Shown one piece after another: positions 45,583 through 58,060 of a stretch of 64,000 nucleotides of DNA. The stretch lies in assembly GCA_037783545.1 (NCBI GenBank), contig JBBELK010000165.1, forward strand, positions 744,001-808,000, read 5' to 3'. The translations under genes were made by a program, and so were the position numbers. A model generated the notes under the pieces. The model was not told the origin of the DNA and searched no databases. It saw only the letters and a list, made by a program, of their open reading frames with translations. Origin of the DNA: Henricia sp. BOLD:AAB3569 (lineage: Eukaryota > Echinodermata > Asteroidea > Spinulosida > Echinasteridae). The number at the start of each line of letters is the position of its first letter. The first letter of the stretch is position 1.

Positions 45583-45689
45583 TATTAATTGTCGTCCCCA
45601 AAACGTGTAATAGATTGATTCAGTGTTGGCAATTGTCTGCCTAGCGCGCGGAACCAGGTTGGCAATCTTTCACGAGTCCATAGTATTTT

Positions 45690-46620
45690 CGTAGAAAGGC
45701 TGCCTTAAAGTTCAATGTCGCATTTCTCGCCTTAAATACTTGTAATCACATACTTTTGTTTAATGACGACCATCTTGAAAACCATAAACACGAAAGTAAA
45801 ACGGAATTCTCGAGGCAACATGTACCGTACGGTTGGCTTTTGTTCACTCGAAAATGCGGTTCTTGTACAAATTTGCTGAAATGTCCATGAAATGTTTTAG
45901 TTCAGTCTGTGCCTTTTTTATAATGCAAGTCCCCTAGAAGACGATACAGGCGGAAAATTGTCAAATTTGACCGTGCGTACAGAACAAAACTGTCTGTTTC
46001 TGAATGAATTGGACGTCGATTTGCAAAACAAATATTGTCATGTTTGTTTAATGGAACATTTTTATCCGAAGGATCGTTTTTCCGAAACGCCAGAAGTCCT
46101 GGATTCGCGAACAATCAAACCCCCAATAACGCCCATAATGTTTTGGGGAAAGAACTGCAAATCAACGACCAGTTTTGCATTTTTAAATAAATTCCGCCAT
46201 AACTCGAGCTACTGCAAAACCACTGGCAGTAAACGCCCGGTCCTTTTTAAAGGAGAAACAATCTTTCGGAAAAGAAATGTCCCTGTTGATTGGAATATTG
46301 ACTGGGGTAATTATTTCATTTAACACGGTAGTACTTTGTTATCCGCATGCAATGAGGCATTTCATGGAAGAATGACGCATTTTCTATGCAAGTAAAAGTT
46401 TACATCTGAAAGTGTCGTCCACCGAACCTAGCTTTTAAAGTTAAATATTTCGCATTTAAGGTTTGTTATTGAGCAATATTTAAGTGGCAATTGGTTTATG
46501 TAAATAATGAATGTGCTTTGTTTTATTTCACTATACAGATTACACATGCCCAAGGGATGATGCAGTTAATGCGGACTTGCATGTATCGTATAGGTAGTAA
46601 ATTGTGTTTGTTTAAACAAA
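45690..46620. repeat. Gene D 3' flank, paralogue of the gene C flank
   Basis: Shares ordered landmarks with 35690-37760 but lacks its MITE and tRNA-like insertions. A 121-codon frame (45958-46323) has no family motif. I do not support it as a gene. Confidence 0.65.
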
Positions 46621-47339
46621 ATTAAATGAATAAATTGACATGCTGAATTTAAATGTAATACGCAAGATTGGTTTTGTCATTTTTTTAAAAATAGGCCTAC
46701 TTTACAAAATGGCGTTTAAAACTGCCGCAAAATTATTGTATAGACCCTTCGCACCAGGGACCGTGACGGGGCAAGTTTAGGGATTTTTATCGGTGTAAAA
46801 TCTGCTATAAAATTATTCTACTCAGTTAGTCATTAAAATCTCATTTGGAACTTCTTTGGGGGTTATAGACAGGTTTTAGCTTTTATGCTAATGTATTCAC
46901 GAGCAGAGTTGTCACAAGAGGCAAACGCAGTAAACTGTACACTTTTCTCAAACTTGCTGAAAATTGTGATCCTTGGCTGGTTGACTTAATTTTTTTTTTT
47001 ACATGTTTCCTGTTGCAGCAATTTACCACAATTCCAGCTTTAAGTCTTTTTTTTTGGTTCTTTACTTCCCCATGTGTCTTACTGAAGTGATTCACTCCAA
47101 ACAGCACCCTCTTTCTGTGATTTACTGCAATGAAATCTGTTGAGTTTGAAAATGCTACTTTTTTTTTGTTTCATAAAAGTGAACAATAGTATGTCTTGTC
47201 GAACAAGTAATCCATCATATGCAGCAAAGACAAGGCATAAAGTTGGTTAGCATGTCATGGGCCCTTCAAATGTAATTACAGTAGATCCACAAATTGCTTA
47301 CACGCGGTGACTCTGTTCCCTGTCATGGCCGCAAATGAT
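46621..47339. other. Unassigned spacer
   Basis: AT-rich with T runs. Nothing recognised. Confidence 0.35.
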
Positions 47340-47640
47340 CTATAAATAGGGAGCACGTGTGGTCTAGTTGATATATGAAGCGGGATTCCCGATCAGAGGT
47401 TATGGTTCAGGCCCACTTCGACCAACGTGTCTGTGTCCCTGGGCAAGGTACTTGATCTCAATTGCCTCGTCTATCCAGGCGATATTTGGGGAGCTGATAG
47501 GGTTGAGCGCCTGGCCAGCAGCCACCTAGTTGGAGCGACATGGTTCTGGTGATTTCCTGATGGCAGCGGTAACAATTGCAACAGCGCCAGGAGCACCCCG
47601 CAGGGTGGACATGTGAGCTATATAAGAATCCACCATTATT
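47340..47640 (+). mobile_element. Probable third SINE family
   Basis: GGAGCACGTGTGGTCTAGTT and GGTTATGGTTCAGGCCC resemble tRNA boxes A and B. Then GTCCCTGGGCAAGGTACTTG, a common SINE body motif, and a GCTATATAAGAATCCACC end. Only one copy in the window, so the boundaries are guesses. Confidence 0.5.
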
Positions 47641-47785
47641 AGGTGATCGGGCCAACAGCCCGATCACCTATTACTCTCGTACAATTTCTTTGTTTTGTTA
47701 GGTGATCGGAACTCATTCCGATCACCTATTGATATTGTACGATTTCTTTGTCTTTTTAGGTGATCGGAACTCATTCCGATCACCT
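47641..47785. repeat. Three tandem hairpins AGGTGATCGG...CCGATCACCT
   Basis: Hairpins at 47641-47669, 47700-47727 and 47758-47785, each followed by TATT and a TACGATTTCTTTG-like spacer. The same CCCGATCACCT word occurs just before the terminal hairpin of each Helitron-like unit downstream. Confidence 0.85.
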
Positions 47786-50217
47786 ATTACTATTGTACGA
47801 TTTTTTTTTTTTTTTTTTTTTTTTCTTCTTTTTCCACTCAAACGTTTCCAGAGCTTTTCTTCAAAACGGTTCAAGCTATCAACTTGAAACTTGGTAGGAA
47901 CATCAATCCCAATGTGAAGGTGTGCACTGAAGTGTGACGTCATTGTGACGTCATCGGGTATCAAATTACAACCCAAATATGACTAAAATATGCATGTTTT
48001 AAAATGCTTCCGTCTAGAAAACCACGTGACCCATGATCTTCGTATTTGACAGGCTTATATATCAGATCATGGCCTACAATTTTCTTCGTGTGGGCATTTT
48101 CATCTGACCCTTCCTTCTGGGGTCAATCTGAGGTCAAAGTTCAACGAAAACGAAAATCTCAATTTTTGCACTTATTGAGCAACAATGCCCATCAAACCAA
48201 GCTGAATCTTTAAGTAACTACGTACAGCCATATGTCCTATGGCAGACTTTCACCAGCGTGTATAATATTATGATGGCATCAAGCGTGACGTCATCGTGAC
48301 GTCATCAAGTATCAAATTACACCCCCCAAAAAATAAAAATATGCATATTTTAAAATGCTTCCGTCTTGAAAACCACGTGACCCATGATCTTCGTATTTGG
48401 CAGGTTTATAGATGACATTCTGTTCTACAATTTTCTTTGTGTGGGCATTGTCATCTGACCCTTCCTTCTGGGGTCAATTGGAGGTCAAAGTTCAACGAAA
48501 CTGAGAATCTCAGTTTTTACACTTACCAGTAACAATGCCCATCAAACCAAGCTGAATCGTTAGTAAATTAGATACAGACATAGGCCCTACGGCAGACTTT
48601 CACCAGAATGTATAGTATCATGATGGCATCAAGTGTGACGTAATCATGACGTCATCAGGTGTCAAATTACAAAAATTCAAAGGTTATTATTTCCAAAATT
48701 CATATCTCAAGAACCGTAATAGATACTTGAACAATTCTTTCACAACATGATAAGTCTAAATGAACTGAACAAATCATACAATGTCATGACCCCTGTGTGA
48801 CGCCTACTTCCGGTCCAAACCGGAAGTTGTTCGAAAATGTGCATTTTTTAAAGCGTTTTTAATGCAAATAGATTCAAAGTGGTAGTGAATTTGACCATAT
48901 TTCTACGGAACGAAATGTTTCCACACATGTGGACTTTTTGACTATACCATTGGTGACGTCATCACATGGACGGTAGTTACGTAATGTGGTGTCAAAATAC
49001 GCAAATTTGGAGCTGAATTGTTTAAAAATGCTGTATCTTGAGAACTACAGCAGATATTTGCGTGATTCTTTCGCCACATTTAAGAACTTGATGTTTATCA
49101 AATTGTTGAACAATTTGTGCACAACATTGTGACGTCATGATATCGTCACAGGTGTCAAATTACAAAAATTAAATGGTTATTATTTCAAAAATTCATATCT
49201 CAAGAATCGTAATAGATACTTGAACAATTCTTTCACAGCATGATAGGTCGCAATGAACTGAACAAATCATACAATGGCATGACCCCTGTGTGACCCAAAC
49301 CTCCGGTCCAAACCGGAAGAGGTTCGAAAATGTACACTTTTTTAGCACTTTGAATGCAAATAGAGCCAAAGTGGTAGGGAATTTGACCATTTTTCTACGG
49401 AACGAAATGTTCCCTCACATGTTGACTTTATGACTACATATATACTACTGATGACGTCATCACGTGCACGGTGGTTACGTAATGTGGAGAAATTATTTGT
49501 TGGGTCCCTTGATAATTAAGCTAACTCAGTCGTTTGAGGGCGCTATGCCAAGCCTCCACTAATCTGACGATTTGCGCCCATATATAGTGCTCGACTTCTA
49601 ATAATAGAACTTGTATCTAGGCGCCTGTCTCGGGTCAGAGGTCATAATGTATCTTTTAGTAGTGAATAAGTCAGACAGACGAGACATAATAAGCAGGGCT
49701 TGATTTACAACCCAGAAAATTTGACTTTTGAAGATGTAAAACTGCTCGTTGCCGTGGCATCATCGCCATGAAAGTTGAATAAACACTAGATAGCACAAGG
49801 GCATTTACTTTTGGTGACTTAGCTGTTGTATCTTGGGTGTAATTATGTACGGCTAGCCTTAGTCGGCAGACCAGAGTAAATATGTCTTCTCCCCGAAAAC
49901 TGTGAATGTGACATGCTGGAAATCGTTGCTGTGTTGGAAATAAAATGGACATGGTGGACCGCAACTCAAGTTGACTGGAGCGTCAGTTTATTCTAGATGC
50001 AATTGAACCCCAACTCCCCACACGGCGATATACTACAGTAATATGATCTCAAATGACAAAATCTTTAGAACTGTAATAGATATTGTAAAGATTCTTTCAC
50101 CACATATAGGCCTAGGCCTACATGTCAAAACTTGTTCTTCAGTAGATACTTTAACAATCTGTGCACACAATAGTAACGTTATGATGAGATTGACAATTAT
50201 GACGTCATCAGTTTTTC

Positions 50218-52190
50218 AGTTCGATTGTACGAGACTGAAGCCCTCTGCACACACAGCGCACAGCCCGCACCAAAATCTTACTATTTTTCATCTCAAAAAT
50301 TGATCCACTTTTACCTGTCCAAATCTAACGAGCAACAGTTGATTAGAAAGCTTAGAGTTTCAGTCATTCACTAACGTACATAAAACAGCCGTCGGAGGTA
50401 TGACCGACAGCCCAGGCTTTTATGAATGAACTACTCTCGCCCCGACCAGCTTTTCCCAAAGCGTTGCGATCGCGAGTATTCGGCCCATAAAAATTGCCGC
50501 TCGGCTGGGCGCGCATGCACTTCGGGTGCTTTCCGCGGATCCGAATACTTGTGACGTACATGAAAAGGGTTTCCCTGAATAGCTGAAGGGGTACTGTACA
50601 CGTCATTGCGTCCTTGTTATTGGTAGGTGGTTTACAACCGAAGTTACGAAAAAGGGAAAAGTAAACTTGATTTTTTGAGGTGAAATCTTCATTTTGAAAG
50701 GTAGGAGGTTTCACTGAATGAATTTTACATGTCTTAACAATTATTTGTGCGAGTTTGGAATGTTAAATGTGTTTATTTTTTTATGGAGAGCGTATTTTCT
50801 ATACCCTTTCAAAAGCTCTTTTGATAAACACGAACGCCACGCTGTACGTGTGTGTGTTGGCCTATTGAATGGGGCACTCGCCCGTAAAAGGACGGCGTGA
50901 TGCATGGCGTGACCCCGGTCGTTGGAATCTGGTTGTGTCAACCACTAAGTCTTAAAATCATGCTGTTTTGGTAATTTTATAACAAAATACACATCTCACA
51001 CATATGCCGGATATATTTCTTGGGACGTCAGAATTACAATCAGCCAAATTTTTTAGGCCTCGTGTCCGTTAAATTTTGAAAGGAAGGTATAACCCTCCCC
51101 ATATTTAAAATAAATGGTACAATCGTAGTTCGTACATAGGATGCACAATGCCTTTTTTTGGGCGATACCATTATTACTAGAGGTATGTTTTTCCGCATTC
51201 CTGGAGGGGCAGATCTAAGTAATCAAAATTCAAATTGAATTTTTTGTTTTGGTTGTCGAATTGATATGTTTGATTTTGTTCACTATATCAGCTGTAAATA
51301 CAATTAAAACAATAAATACAAACCAAACTTGAAGTATTAAAGAGAATAGGACTACAACTTACAAGTTTTTAAAAGTCATACTCATAGCCGCCCTAATTGT
51401 TTCAGTCAGGTCATTAAAAAAAGAAAAGGAAAAAAAAAGGAGAAAGTTAACTAAATCTTAAGTGAGGGCATGGTATAATAAAATATCCTGTTGTCTCTAC
51501 TTAATAAACTATCCTGTTGTCTCTACTTCCAGTATATTAAAGACTATGGCCGAGCCAGAAGAAAACCAGGAAAACCCTCCACCTCGGAGTATCACACTAG
51601 CATCCGCATCCTCCACTTCTTTAAATTGACTTTTGACCTTGAAGATGACTAATACAATACCTCAAATAATGTTACTGGCCTTTATTTATCACTTGTTCAG
51701 CTATATCATTGCCAGTAACTGTTATTTCATCTGAAGTTTGTGGAGACGTCAAATTATATTGTTTTCTTTGGAGAAAATGTGCTTGTTTCCATGGCAACCA
51801 TTAATTTTATTAAAATAAAATGCTTGTTTCCATGGCAACATTAATTTTATTAAAATAATTTATACTTTTTCTGAAAGACCATACCACATTACCCTTATGC
51901 AGAAAGTTTTAAGAGAATACTTCAACTATAGCAGAGGTTATACTGATTTATGTTACTAAAATTATTCAAATTATGTCGTTTTGGGGCCATTGTGGGGTAT
52001 ACGCAGTGAATGTATGGTCGGGCTTCATCGAATGATAGATATTTTAATACATATAACAGGATATCTCAAAAAGTACTTGTCCGATTTTCTTCATTTAAAG
52101 AGCATTATATTTCTGTCATCAAGATCTTTCATTTGATATATAGTTTGGGTGTTTGGGGCAAGGAATAAATTTTGGCCTGAAAACCTAGTA
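50218..52190. other. Extra 2-kb segment inside Helitron-like unit 1
   Basis: Unit 2 passes directly from GACGTCATCAG (about 54784-54794) to CAATTTTAGCGTTGAATAG. In unit 1 these two points are separated by this segment. It is either DNA gained by unit 1 or DNA lost from unit 2. It contains a 41-bp direct repeat (51781-51860, CTTGTTTCCATGGCAAC), a repeat of ATCCTGTTGTCTCTACTT (51487, 51512) and a short frame described next. Confidence 0.6.
51546..51629 (+). CDS. Possible captured exon or small ORF, 27 residues
   Basis: Translation starts MAEPEENQENPPPRSITLAS and ends SLN before TGA. It is preceded by a pyrimidine-rich stretch ending in CCAG (51520-51535), which could be a splice acceptor. Composition (acidic, Pro-rich) is unlike the AT-rich surroundings. 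No family recognised and the frame is short, so this is only a candidate. Confidence 0.2.
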   Translation: MAEPEENQENPPPRSITLASASSTSLN

Positions 52191-52365
52191 GTACAATTTT
52201 AGCGTTGAATAGTCAGAGTCATGTCTTGAGAATTCACAAAACTTTTTTCAACAACAAACAACTCAAGTTTTCAAACAATCTCAAAACTGTGTCGTCATCA
52301 TCATTTCAATGTTTATGTCACCCGATCACCTTGCGTTTGTAAAAAACACAAACGCGAAGCTCTAG

Positions 52366-54970
52366 TTTTTTTTTTTTTTTCATTTTTTTTCTTTTTCCAC
52401 TCAAACGTTTCCAGAGCTTTTCTTCAAAACGGTTCAAGCTATCAACTTGAAACTTGGTAGGAACATCAACCCCAATGTGAAGGTGTGCATACAAGTGTGA
52501 CGTCATAATGACGTCATCAGGTATCAAATTACAAGCCAAAAATTACCAAAATATGCATATGTTAAAATGCTTCCGTCTGGAAAACCACGTGACCCATGAT
52601 CTTCGTATTTGGCAGGCTTATATATCAGATCATGGCCAACAATTTTCATTTGACCCTTCCTTCTGGGGTCAATTTGAGGTCAAAGTTCAACGAAAACGAA
52701 AATCTCAATTGTTGCACTTATTGAGCAACAATGCCCATCAAACCAAGCTGAATCTTTAAGTAACTAAGTACAGGCATAGGTCCTACGGCAGACTTTCACC
52801 AGCGTGTATAATATTATGATGGCATCAAGCGTGACGTCATCGTGACGTCATCAAGTATCAAATTACACCCCCCAAAAAAACAAAATATGCATATTTTAAA
52901 ATGCTTCCGTCTTGAAAACCACGTGACCCAGGATCTTTGTATTTGGCAGGTTTATAGATGACATTCTGTGCTACAATTTTCTTTGTGTGGGCATTTTCAT
53001 CTGACCTTTCCTTCTGGGGTCAATTGAAGGTCAAAGTTCAACGAAACTGAGAATCTCAGTTTTTACACTTACCAGCAACAATGCCCATCAAACCAAGCTG
53101 AATCGTTAGTAAATTAGATACAGACATAGGCACTACGGCAGACTTTCACCAGATCAGAATGTATAGTATCATGATGGCATCAAGTGTGACGTAATCATGA
53201 CGTCATCAGGTGTCAAATTACAAAAATTTAAAGGTTATTTCAAAAATTCATATCTCAAGAACCGTAATAGATACTTGAACAATTCTTTCACAACATAATA
53301 AGTCTAAATGAACTGAAGAAATCATACGATGTCATGACCCCTGTGTGACGCCTACTTCCGGTCCAAACCGGAAGTTGTTCGAAAATGTGCATTTTTTAAG
53401 CGTTTTGAATGCAAATAGATTCAAAGTGGTAGTGAATTTGACCATATTTCTACGGAACGAAATGTTTCCACACATGTGGACTTTTTGACTATACCATTGG
53501 TGACGTCATCACATGGACGGTGGTTACGTAATGTGGTGTCAAAATACGCAAATTTTGAGCTTAATTGTTTAAAAATGCTGTTTCTTGAGAACTACAGCAG
53601 ATATTTGCATGATTCTTTCGCCACATTTAAGAACTTGATGTTTATCAAATTGTTGAACAATTTGTGCACAACATTGTGACGTCATGATATCGTCACAGGT
53701 GTCAAATTACAAAATTTAAATGGTTATTATTTCAAAAATTCATATCTCAAGAATCGTAATAGATACTTTAACAATTCTTTCACAGCATGATAGGTCGCAA
53801 TGAACTGAACAAATCATACGATGTCATGACCCCTGTGTGACGCCTACTTCCGGTCCAAACCGGAAGAGGTTCGAAAATGTACACTTTTTTAGCATTTTGA
53901 ATGCAAATAGAGCCAAAGTGGTAGGGAATTTGACCATATACGAAATGTTCCCTCACATGTGGACTTTATGACTACATATATATACCACTGATGACGTCAT
54001 CACGTGCACGGTGGTTACGTAATGTGGAGAAATTATTTGTTGGGTCCCTTGATAATTAAGCTAACTCAGTCGTTTGAGGGCGCTATGCCAAGCCTCCACT
54101 AATCTGACGATTTGCGCCCATATATAGTGCTCTACTTCTAATAATAGAACTTGTATCTAGGCGGCCTGTCTCGGGTCAGAGGTCATAATGTATATTTTGA
54201 CTGAGGATGTCTGGGCCACACGGCCAATGATATACACGTACGTGCGCGTGTAGTGAATAAGTCAGACAGACGAGACATAATAAGCAGGGCTTGATTTACA
54301 ACCGAGAAAATTGGACTTTTGAAGATGTAAAACTGCTAGTTTCCGTGGCATCATCGCCAGGAAAGTTGAATGAACACTTGATAGCACAAGGACATTTACT
54401 TTTGGTGACTTAGCTGTTGTATCTTGGGTGTAATTATGTACGGCTACCCTTAGTCGGTGGACCAGAGTAAATATGTCTTCTCCCCGAAAACTGTGAATGT
54501 GACATGCTGGAAATCGTTGCTGTGTTGGAAATAAAATGGACATGGTGGACCGCAACTCAAGTTGACTGGAGCGTCAGTTTATTCTAGATGCAATTGAACC
54601 CCAACTCCCCACACTGCGTTATACTACAGTAATATGATATCAAATGACAAAATCTTTAGAACTGTAATAGATATTGACAAGATTCTTTCACACATATAGG
54701 CCTACATGTCAAAACTTGTTCTTCAGTAGATACTTGAACAATCTGTGCACACAATAGTAACGTTATGATGAGATTGACATTGATGACGTCATCAGATACA
54801 CAATTTTAGCGTTGAATAGTCAGAGTCATGTCTTGAGAATTCCAATACCTTTTCAACATCAAACAACTCAAGTTTTCAAACAATCTCAAAACTGTGTCGT
54901 CATCATCATTTCAATGTTTATGTCACCCGATCACCTTGCGTTTGTAAAAAACACAAACGCGAAGCTCTAG
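52366..54970 (+). mobile_element. Helitron-like unit 2 (2.6 kb)
   Basis: Begins where unit 1 ends and finishes with the same hairpin and CTAG (54967-54970). Closely similar to unit 1 apart from the 2-kb segment. It carries the same 97-codon minus-strand frame (54262-54555) as unit 1 (49671-49964). Confidence 0.7.
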
Positions 54971-56659
54971 TTTTGTTTTGTTTCTTTCCTTTTTCCACTC
55001 AAACGTTTCCAGAGCTTTTCTTCAAAACGGTTCAAGCTATCAACTTAAAACTTGGTAGGAACATCAACCCCAATGTGAAGATGTGCATACAAGTGTGACG
55101 TCATTGTGACGTCATTAGGTATCAAATTACAAACCAAAAATGACAAATATGCATGTTTTAAAATGCTTCCGACTGGAAAACCACGTGACCCATGATCTTC
55201 GTATTTGACGGGCTTATATATCAGATCATGGCCTACAATTTTCTTCGTGTGGTCATTTTCATCTGACCCTTCCTTCTGGGGTCAATCTGAGGTCAAAGTT
55301 CAACAAAAACGAAAATCTCAATTTTTGCACTTATTGAGCAACAATGCCCATCAAACCAAGCTGAATCTTTAAGAAACTAAGTACAGGCATAGGTCCTATG
55401 GCAGACTTTCACCAGCGTGTTTAATATTATGATGGCATCAAGCGTGACGTCATCAAGTATCAAATTACACCTCCCAAAAAACCAAAATATGCATATTTTA
55501 AAATGCTTCCGTCTCGAAAACCACGTGACCCAGGATCTTCGTATTTGGCAGGTTTATAGATGACATTCTGTTCTACAACTTTCTTTGTGTGGGCATTGTC
55601 ATCCGACCCTTCCTTCTGGGGTCAATTGGAGGTCAAAGTTCAACGAAAACGGAAATCTCAGGTTTTTACACTTACCAGTAACAATGCCCATCAAACCAAA
55701 CTGAATCGTTAGTAAATTAGATACAGACATAGGCCCTATGACAGACTTTCACCAGCATGTATAGTATCATGATGGCATCAAGTGTGACGTAATCATGACG
55801 TCATCAGGTGTCAAATTACACAAATTCAAAGGTTATTATTTTCAAAATTCATATCTCAAGAACCGTAATAGATACTTGAACAATTCTTTCACAACATGAT
55901 AAGTCTAAATGAACTGAACAAATCATACGATGTCATGACCCCTGTGTGACGCCTACTTCCGGTCCAAACCGGAAGTTGTTCGAAAATGTGCAATTTTTTA
56001 GCATTTTGAATGCAAATATATTCAAAGTGGTAGTGAATTTGACCATATTTCTACGGAACGAAATGTTTCCACACATGTTGACCTTTTGACTATACCATTG
56101 GTGACGTCATTACATGGACGGTGATTACGTAATGTGGTGTCAAATTACGCAAAATTGGAGCTGAATTGTTTTAAAATGCTGTATCTTGAAAACTACAAAA
56201 GATATTGGTATGATTCCTTCGCCACATTTAAGAACTTGATGTTCAACATATTGTTCAACAATTTGTGCACAAAATTGTGACGTCATGATGTCGTCACAGG
56301 TGTCACATTACAAGATTTCAAAGGTTATTATTTCAACAATTCATATCTCAAAACGGTGCAAGCTATCAACCCCCCAGCTATGGCGGATATGCAGGGAGGA
56401 GATATTAGTTACCGGATTAGTGTATACAGCAGCCGATTTCACGAAACTTTACGCAATTGCGCAAGTCCACTTACGCCATAAGTTATTGCGCAAGTAATGG
56501 CGTAAGTGGACTTGCGCAATTGCGTAAAGTTTCGTGAAATCGGCTGCTAAACTTCCATTTTTGCCATTCCACAGGTGATAACAACGTCTGAAATTCATCA
56601 CAAAATGTTCATTTAGCCCGATCACCTGGCGTTTGTAACAACAAACGTCATACCTCTAG
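54971..56659 (+). mobile_element. Helitron-like unit 3 (1.7 kb, with later insertions)
   Basis: Starts with TTTCCACTCAAACGTTTCC and ends with GGCGTTTGTAACAACAAACG, then CTCTAG (CTAG 56656-56659) and T. Homology to units 1-2 stops near 56370. After that come half of the TATAGACC-type MITE and the palindrome at 56429-56547, before the terminal hairpin. Confidence 0.68.
56429..56547. mobile_element. 119-bp near-perfect palindrome, copy 2
   Basis: Same 119 bp as 7479-7597. The central asymmetric part is present in the opposite orientation (ATAAGTTATTGCGCAAGTAAT), with a single base difference seen. Two almost identical copies 49 kb apart suggest recent movement. Confidence 0.88.
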
Positions 56660-57211
56660 TTGTTATTATTATTAAATGCAAAACACCTCGAATATCAGTG
56701 TCTGGCCTTGAAGAACTTAATGGAAGAACACGGAATTGTATAACAGCTTTACATAACTAATGCATAATTTTGATGAACTTCCTTGTAGAAATTTAAGCCA
56801 TGCATGTTTTTTTTGTGTTGAATGAATGGTTAAACAAAATACACCTTTAGTTGGCAATTTCTCTCAAAGGTACAATTTTACACGTGGGAAAAATGTTTAC
56901 CATTGCTGTCAACAATAGTCGGATCTTGTCAACTCGTGAACTAAAATTTTGGGTCAATGCAAATGATGTATTGGGCTTTAAAAAGGTGTCGTTGAACGGG
57001 GCTGTCGGAGTGACCCTGACTTTACTATTGGGTCAATGTCAACGTTTAGTTGGATCTTTTGTGTCGCAACAATACTTCAGGAATGCGCATTTCCGTCTGG
57101 TGGTTTTCCTCAGGAAATTGGTGTGCACTTATCCTACAATGTTTTTTTTCAATTGAGAAACGAACATATTGCTAAGTCTCCAGCTGACGTCAGTCGGTTG
57201 AAGGGGACATA
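56660..57211. repeat. Dispersed repeat remains
   Basis: 56740-56990 resembles 18950-19140, 21000-21190 and 62460-62740 (CCTTGTAGAAATTTA, GAATGAATGGT, TGTTTACCATTGC). No gene supported. Confidence 0.55.
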
Positions 57212-57480
57212 AACACCTCAACAAAAGTAAGTTCCCCTCTAAATAATTGATTACATCTCCCAAAGTAAATTTTGGAATTACACGAAACTTGGTGTGAATG
57301 ATTAGTGCAATGCATGGAACGTGCATTCCACGGGGTGGGTCCATACTTTATGTCATGCATGAATGAGCAGCATTTAAAAATTGCAAAATGCAGTCAACAA
57401 TTCCCTAAGTACAGTTTTGGTCCTCAGTATCTCGTGGTGTTTGTGTACCGTGACTACACTAAGCAGTTTAACTTAAGAAA

Positions 57481-57760
57481 ATGCCACGCATGTCCATTAG
57501 ACACAGGGCCCTTGCCATAGGCCTGCTAGAGACCCTTACACCTGTAAAACAAGCAGCCCGTAGGATGGGAGTCAGTCCAAATGCAATAAGAAATTTGAGT
57601 TCAACATTTGAATTGATTGGAGCTGTCGCAGACTTGCCAAGAACTGGTCGACCAAACGTTACTACTGACAATGCACGTCCACACAGGGCAAGAGTGGTCA
57701 ATGAGCTTTTAGAGATTCAAGAAATTGACCGGATGTTATGGCCAGCAAACTCATCAGATC
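57481..57760 (+). pseudogene. Tc1 transposase remnant with large internal deletion
   Basis: An N-terminal HTH (RHRALAIGLLETLTPVKQAA, then RRMGVSPNAIRNL) and a linker with RTGRPNVTT run straight into TDNARPHRARVVNELL and MLWPANSSDLN. The middle of the catalytic domain, with the first Asp, is missing, and the sequence stops before the last catalytic residue. Cannot be active. Confidence 0.85.
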
Positions 57761-57764
57761 TCAA

Positions 57765-58060
57765 TAATAATAATAATTGTAATTTAAACAACCCTGAATG
57801 CCGCAATGGGGCGACATTTCTTTTTTTTTTTACCCGAAGCTTCCAGAGATGGTTCCAGACCTAAGAGAATCGGTTCTAGACCTAATAAAAATGGTTCTCG
57901 ATTTTAAAAAAATGTTTTTTTACCTAAAAAAATGATTTTAAAACTCAAAAATATTAGGGCGACACCAAAATGTCGCCCTATTGAGCACGTCGCCCTAATA
58001 TACCTTTTTTACACACGATTTGTCGCCCTATCCTACAATTCATAGTTTTATTTATAACAG
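57765..58060. repeat. Repeat inserted in the Tc1 remnant
   Basis: An (AAT)n run, then CCAGACCTAAGAGAATCGGT, shared with 33315-33345, and three GTCGCCCTA words near 57975-58030. It replaces the end of the transposase frame. Confidence 0.6.

Larger units (their letters stand above)
47797..52365 (+). mobile_element. Helitron-like unit 1 (4.6 kb, non-autonomous)
   Basis: The 3' end has GCGTTTGT...ACAAACGC (a hairpin at 52333-52355), six bases, then CTAG at 52362-52365 followed by T, the ending expected of a Helitron (hairpin plus CTRR). The 5' part after a T run reads CCACTCAAACGTTTCCAGAG, as in units 2 and 3. Internally a ~350-bp block is repeated (47990, 48345) and a ~490-bp block is repeated (48660, 49150). 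No Rep or helicase is encoded. It is about 2 kb longer than unit 2. Confidence 0.7.

Noticed and set aside
45958..46323. 121-codon frame downstream of gene D
   Set aside because: No family motif, and the paralogous flank of gene C does not keep an equivalent frame.
47641..47785. CRISPR-like array of short palindromic repeats
   Set aside because: Only three repeats, each a hairpin separated by similar AT-rich spacers, in eukaryotic DNA beside Helitron-like units that share the word.
49671..54555. A 97-codon frame kept in two Helitron-like units (49671-49964 and 54262-54555, minus strand)
   Set aside because: Of about eleven base differences between the copies, most change the residue (seven altered residues). 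This gives no sign of purifying selection, and no motif is recognisable.
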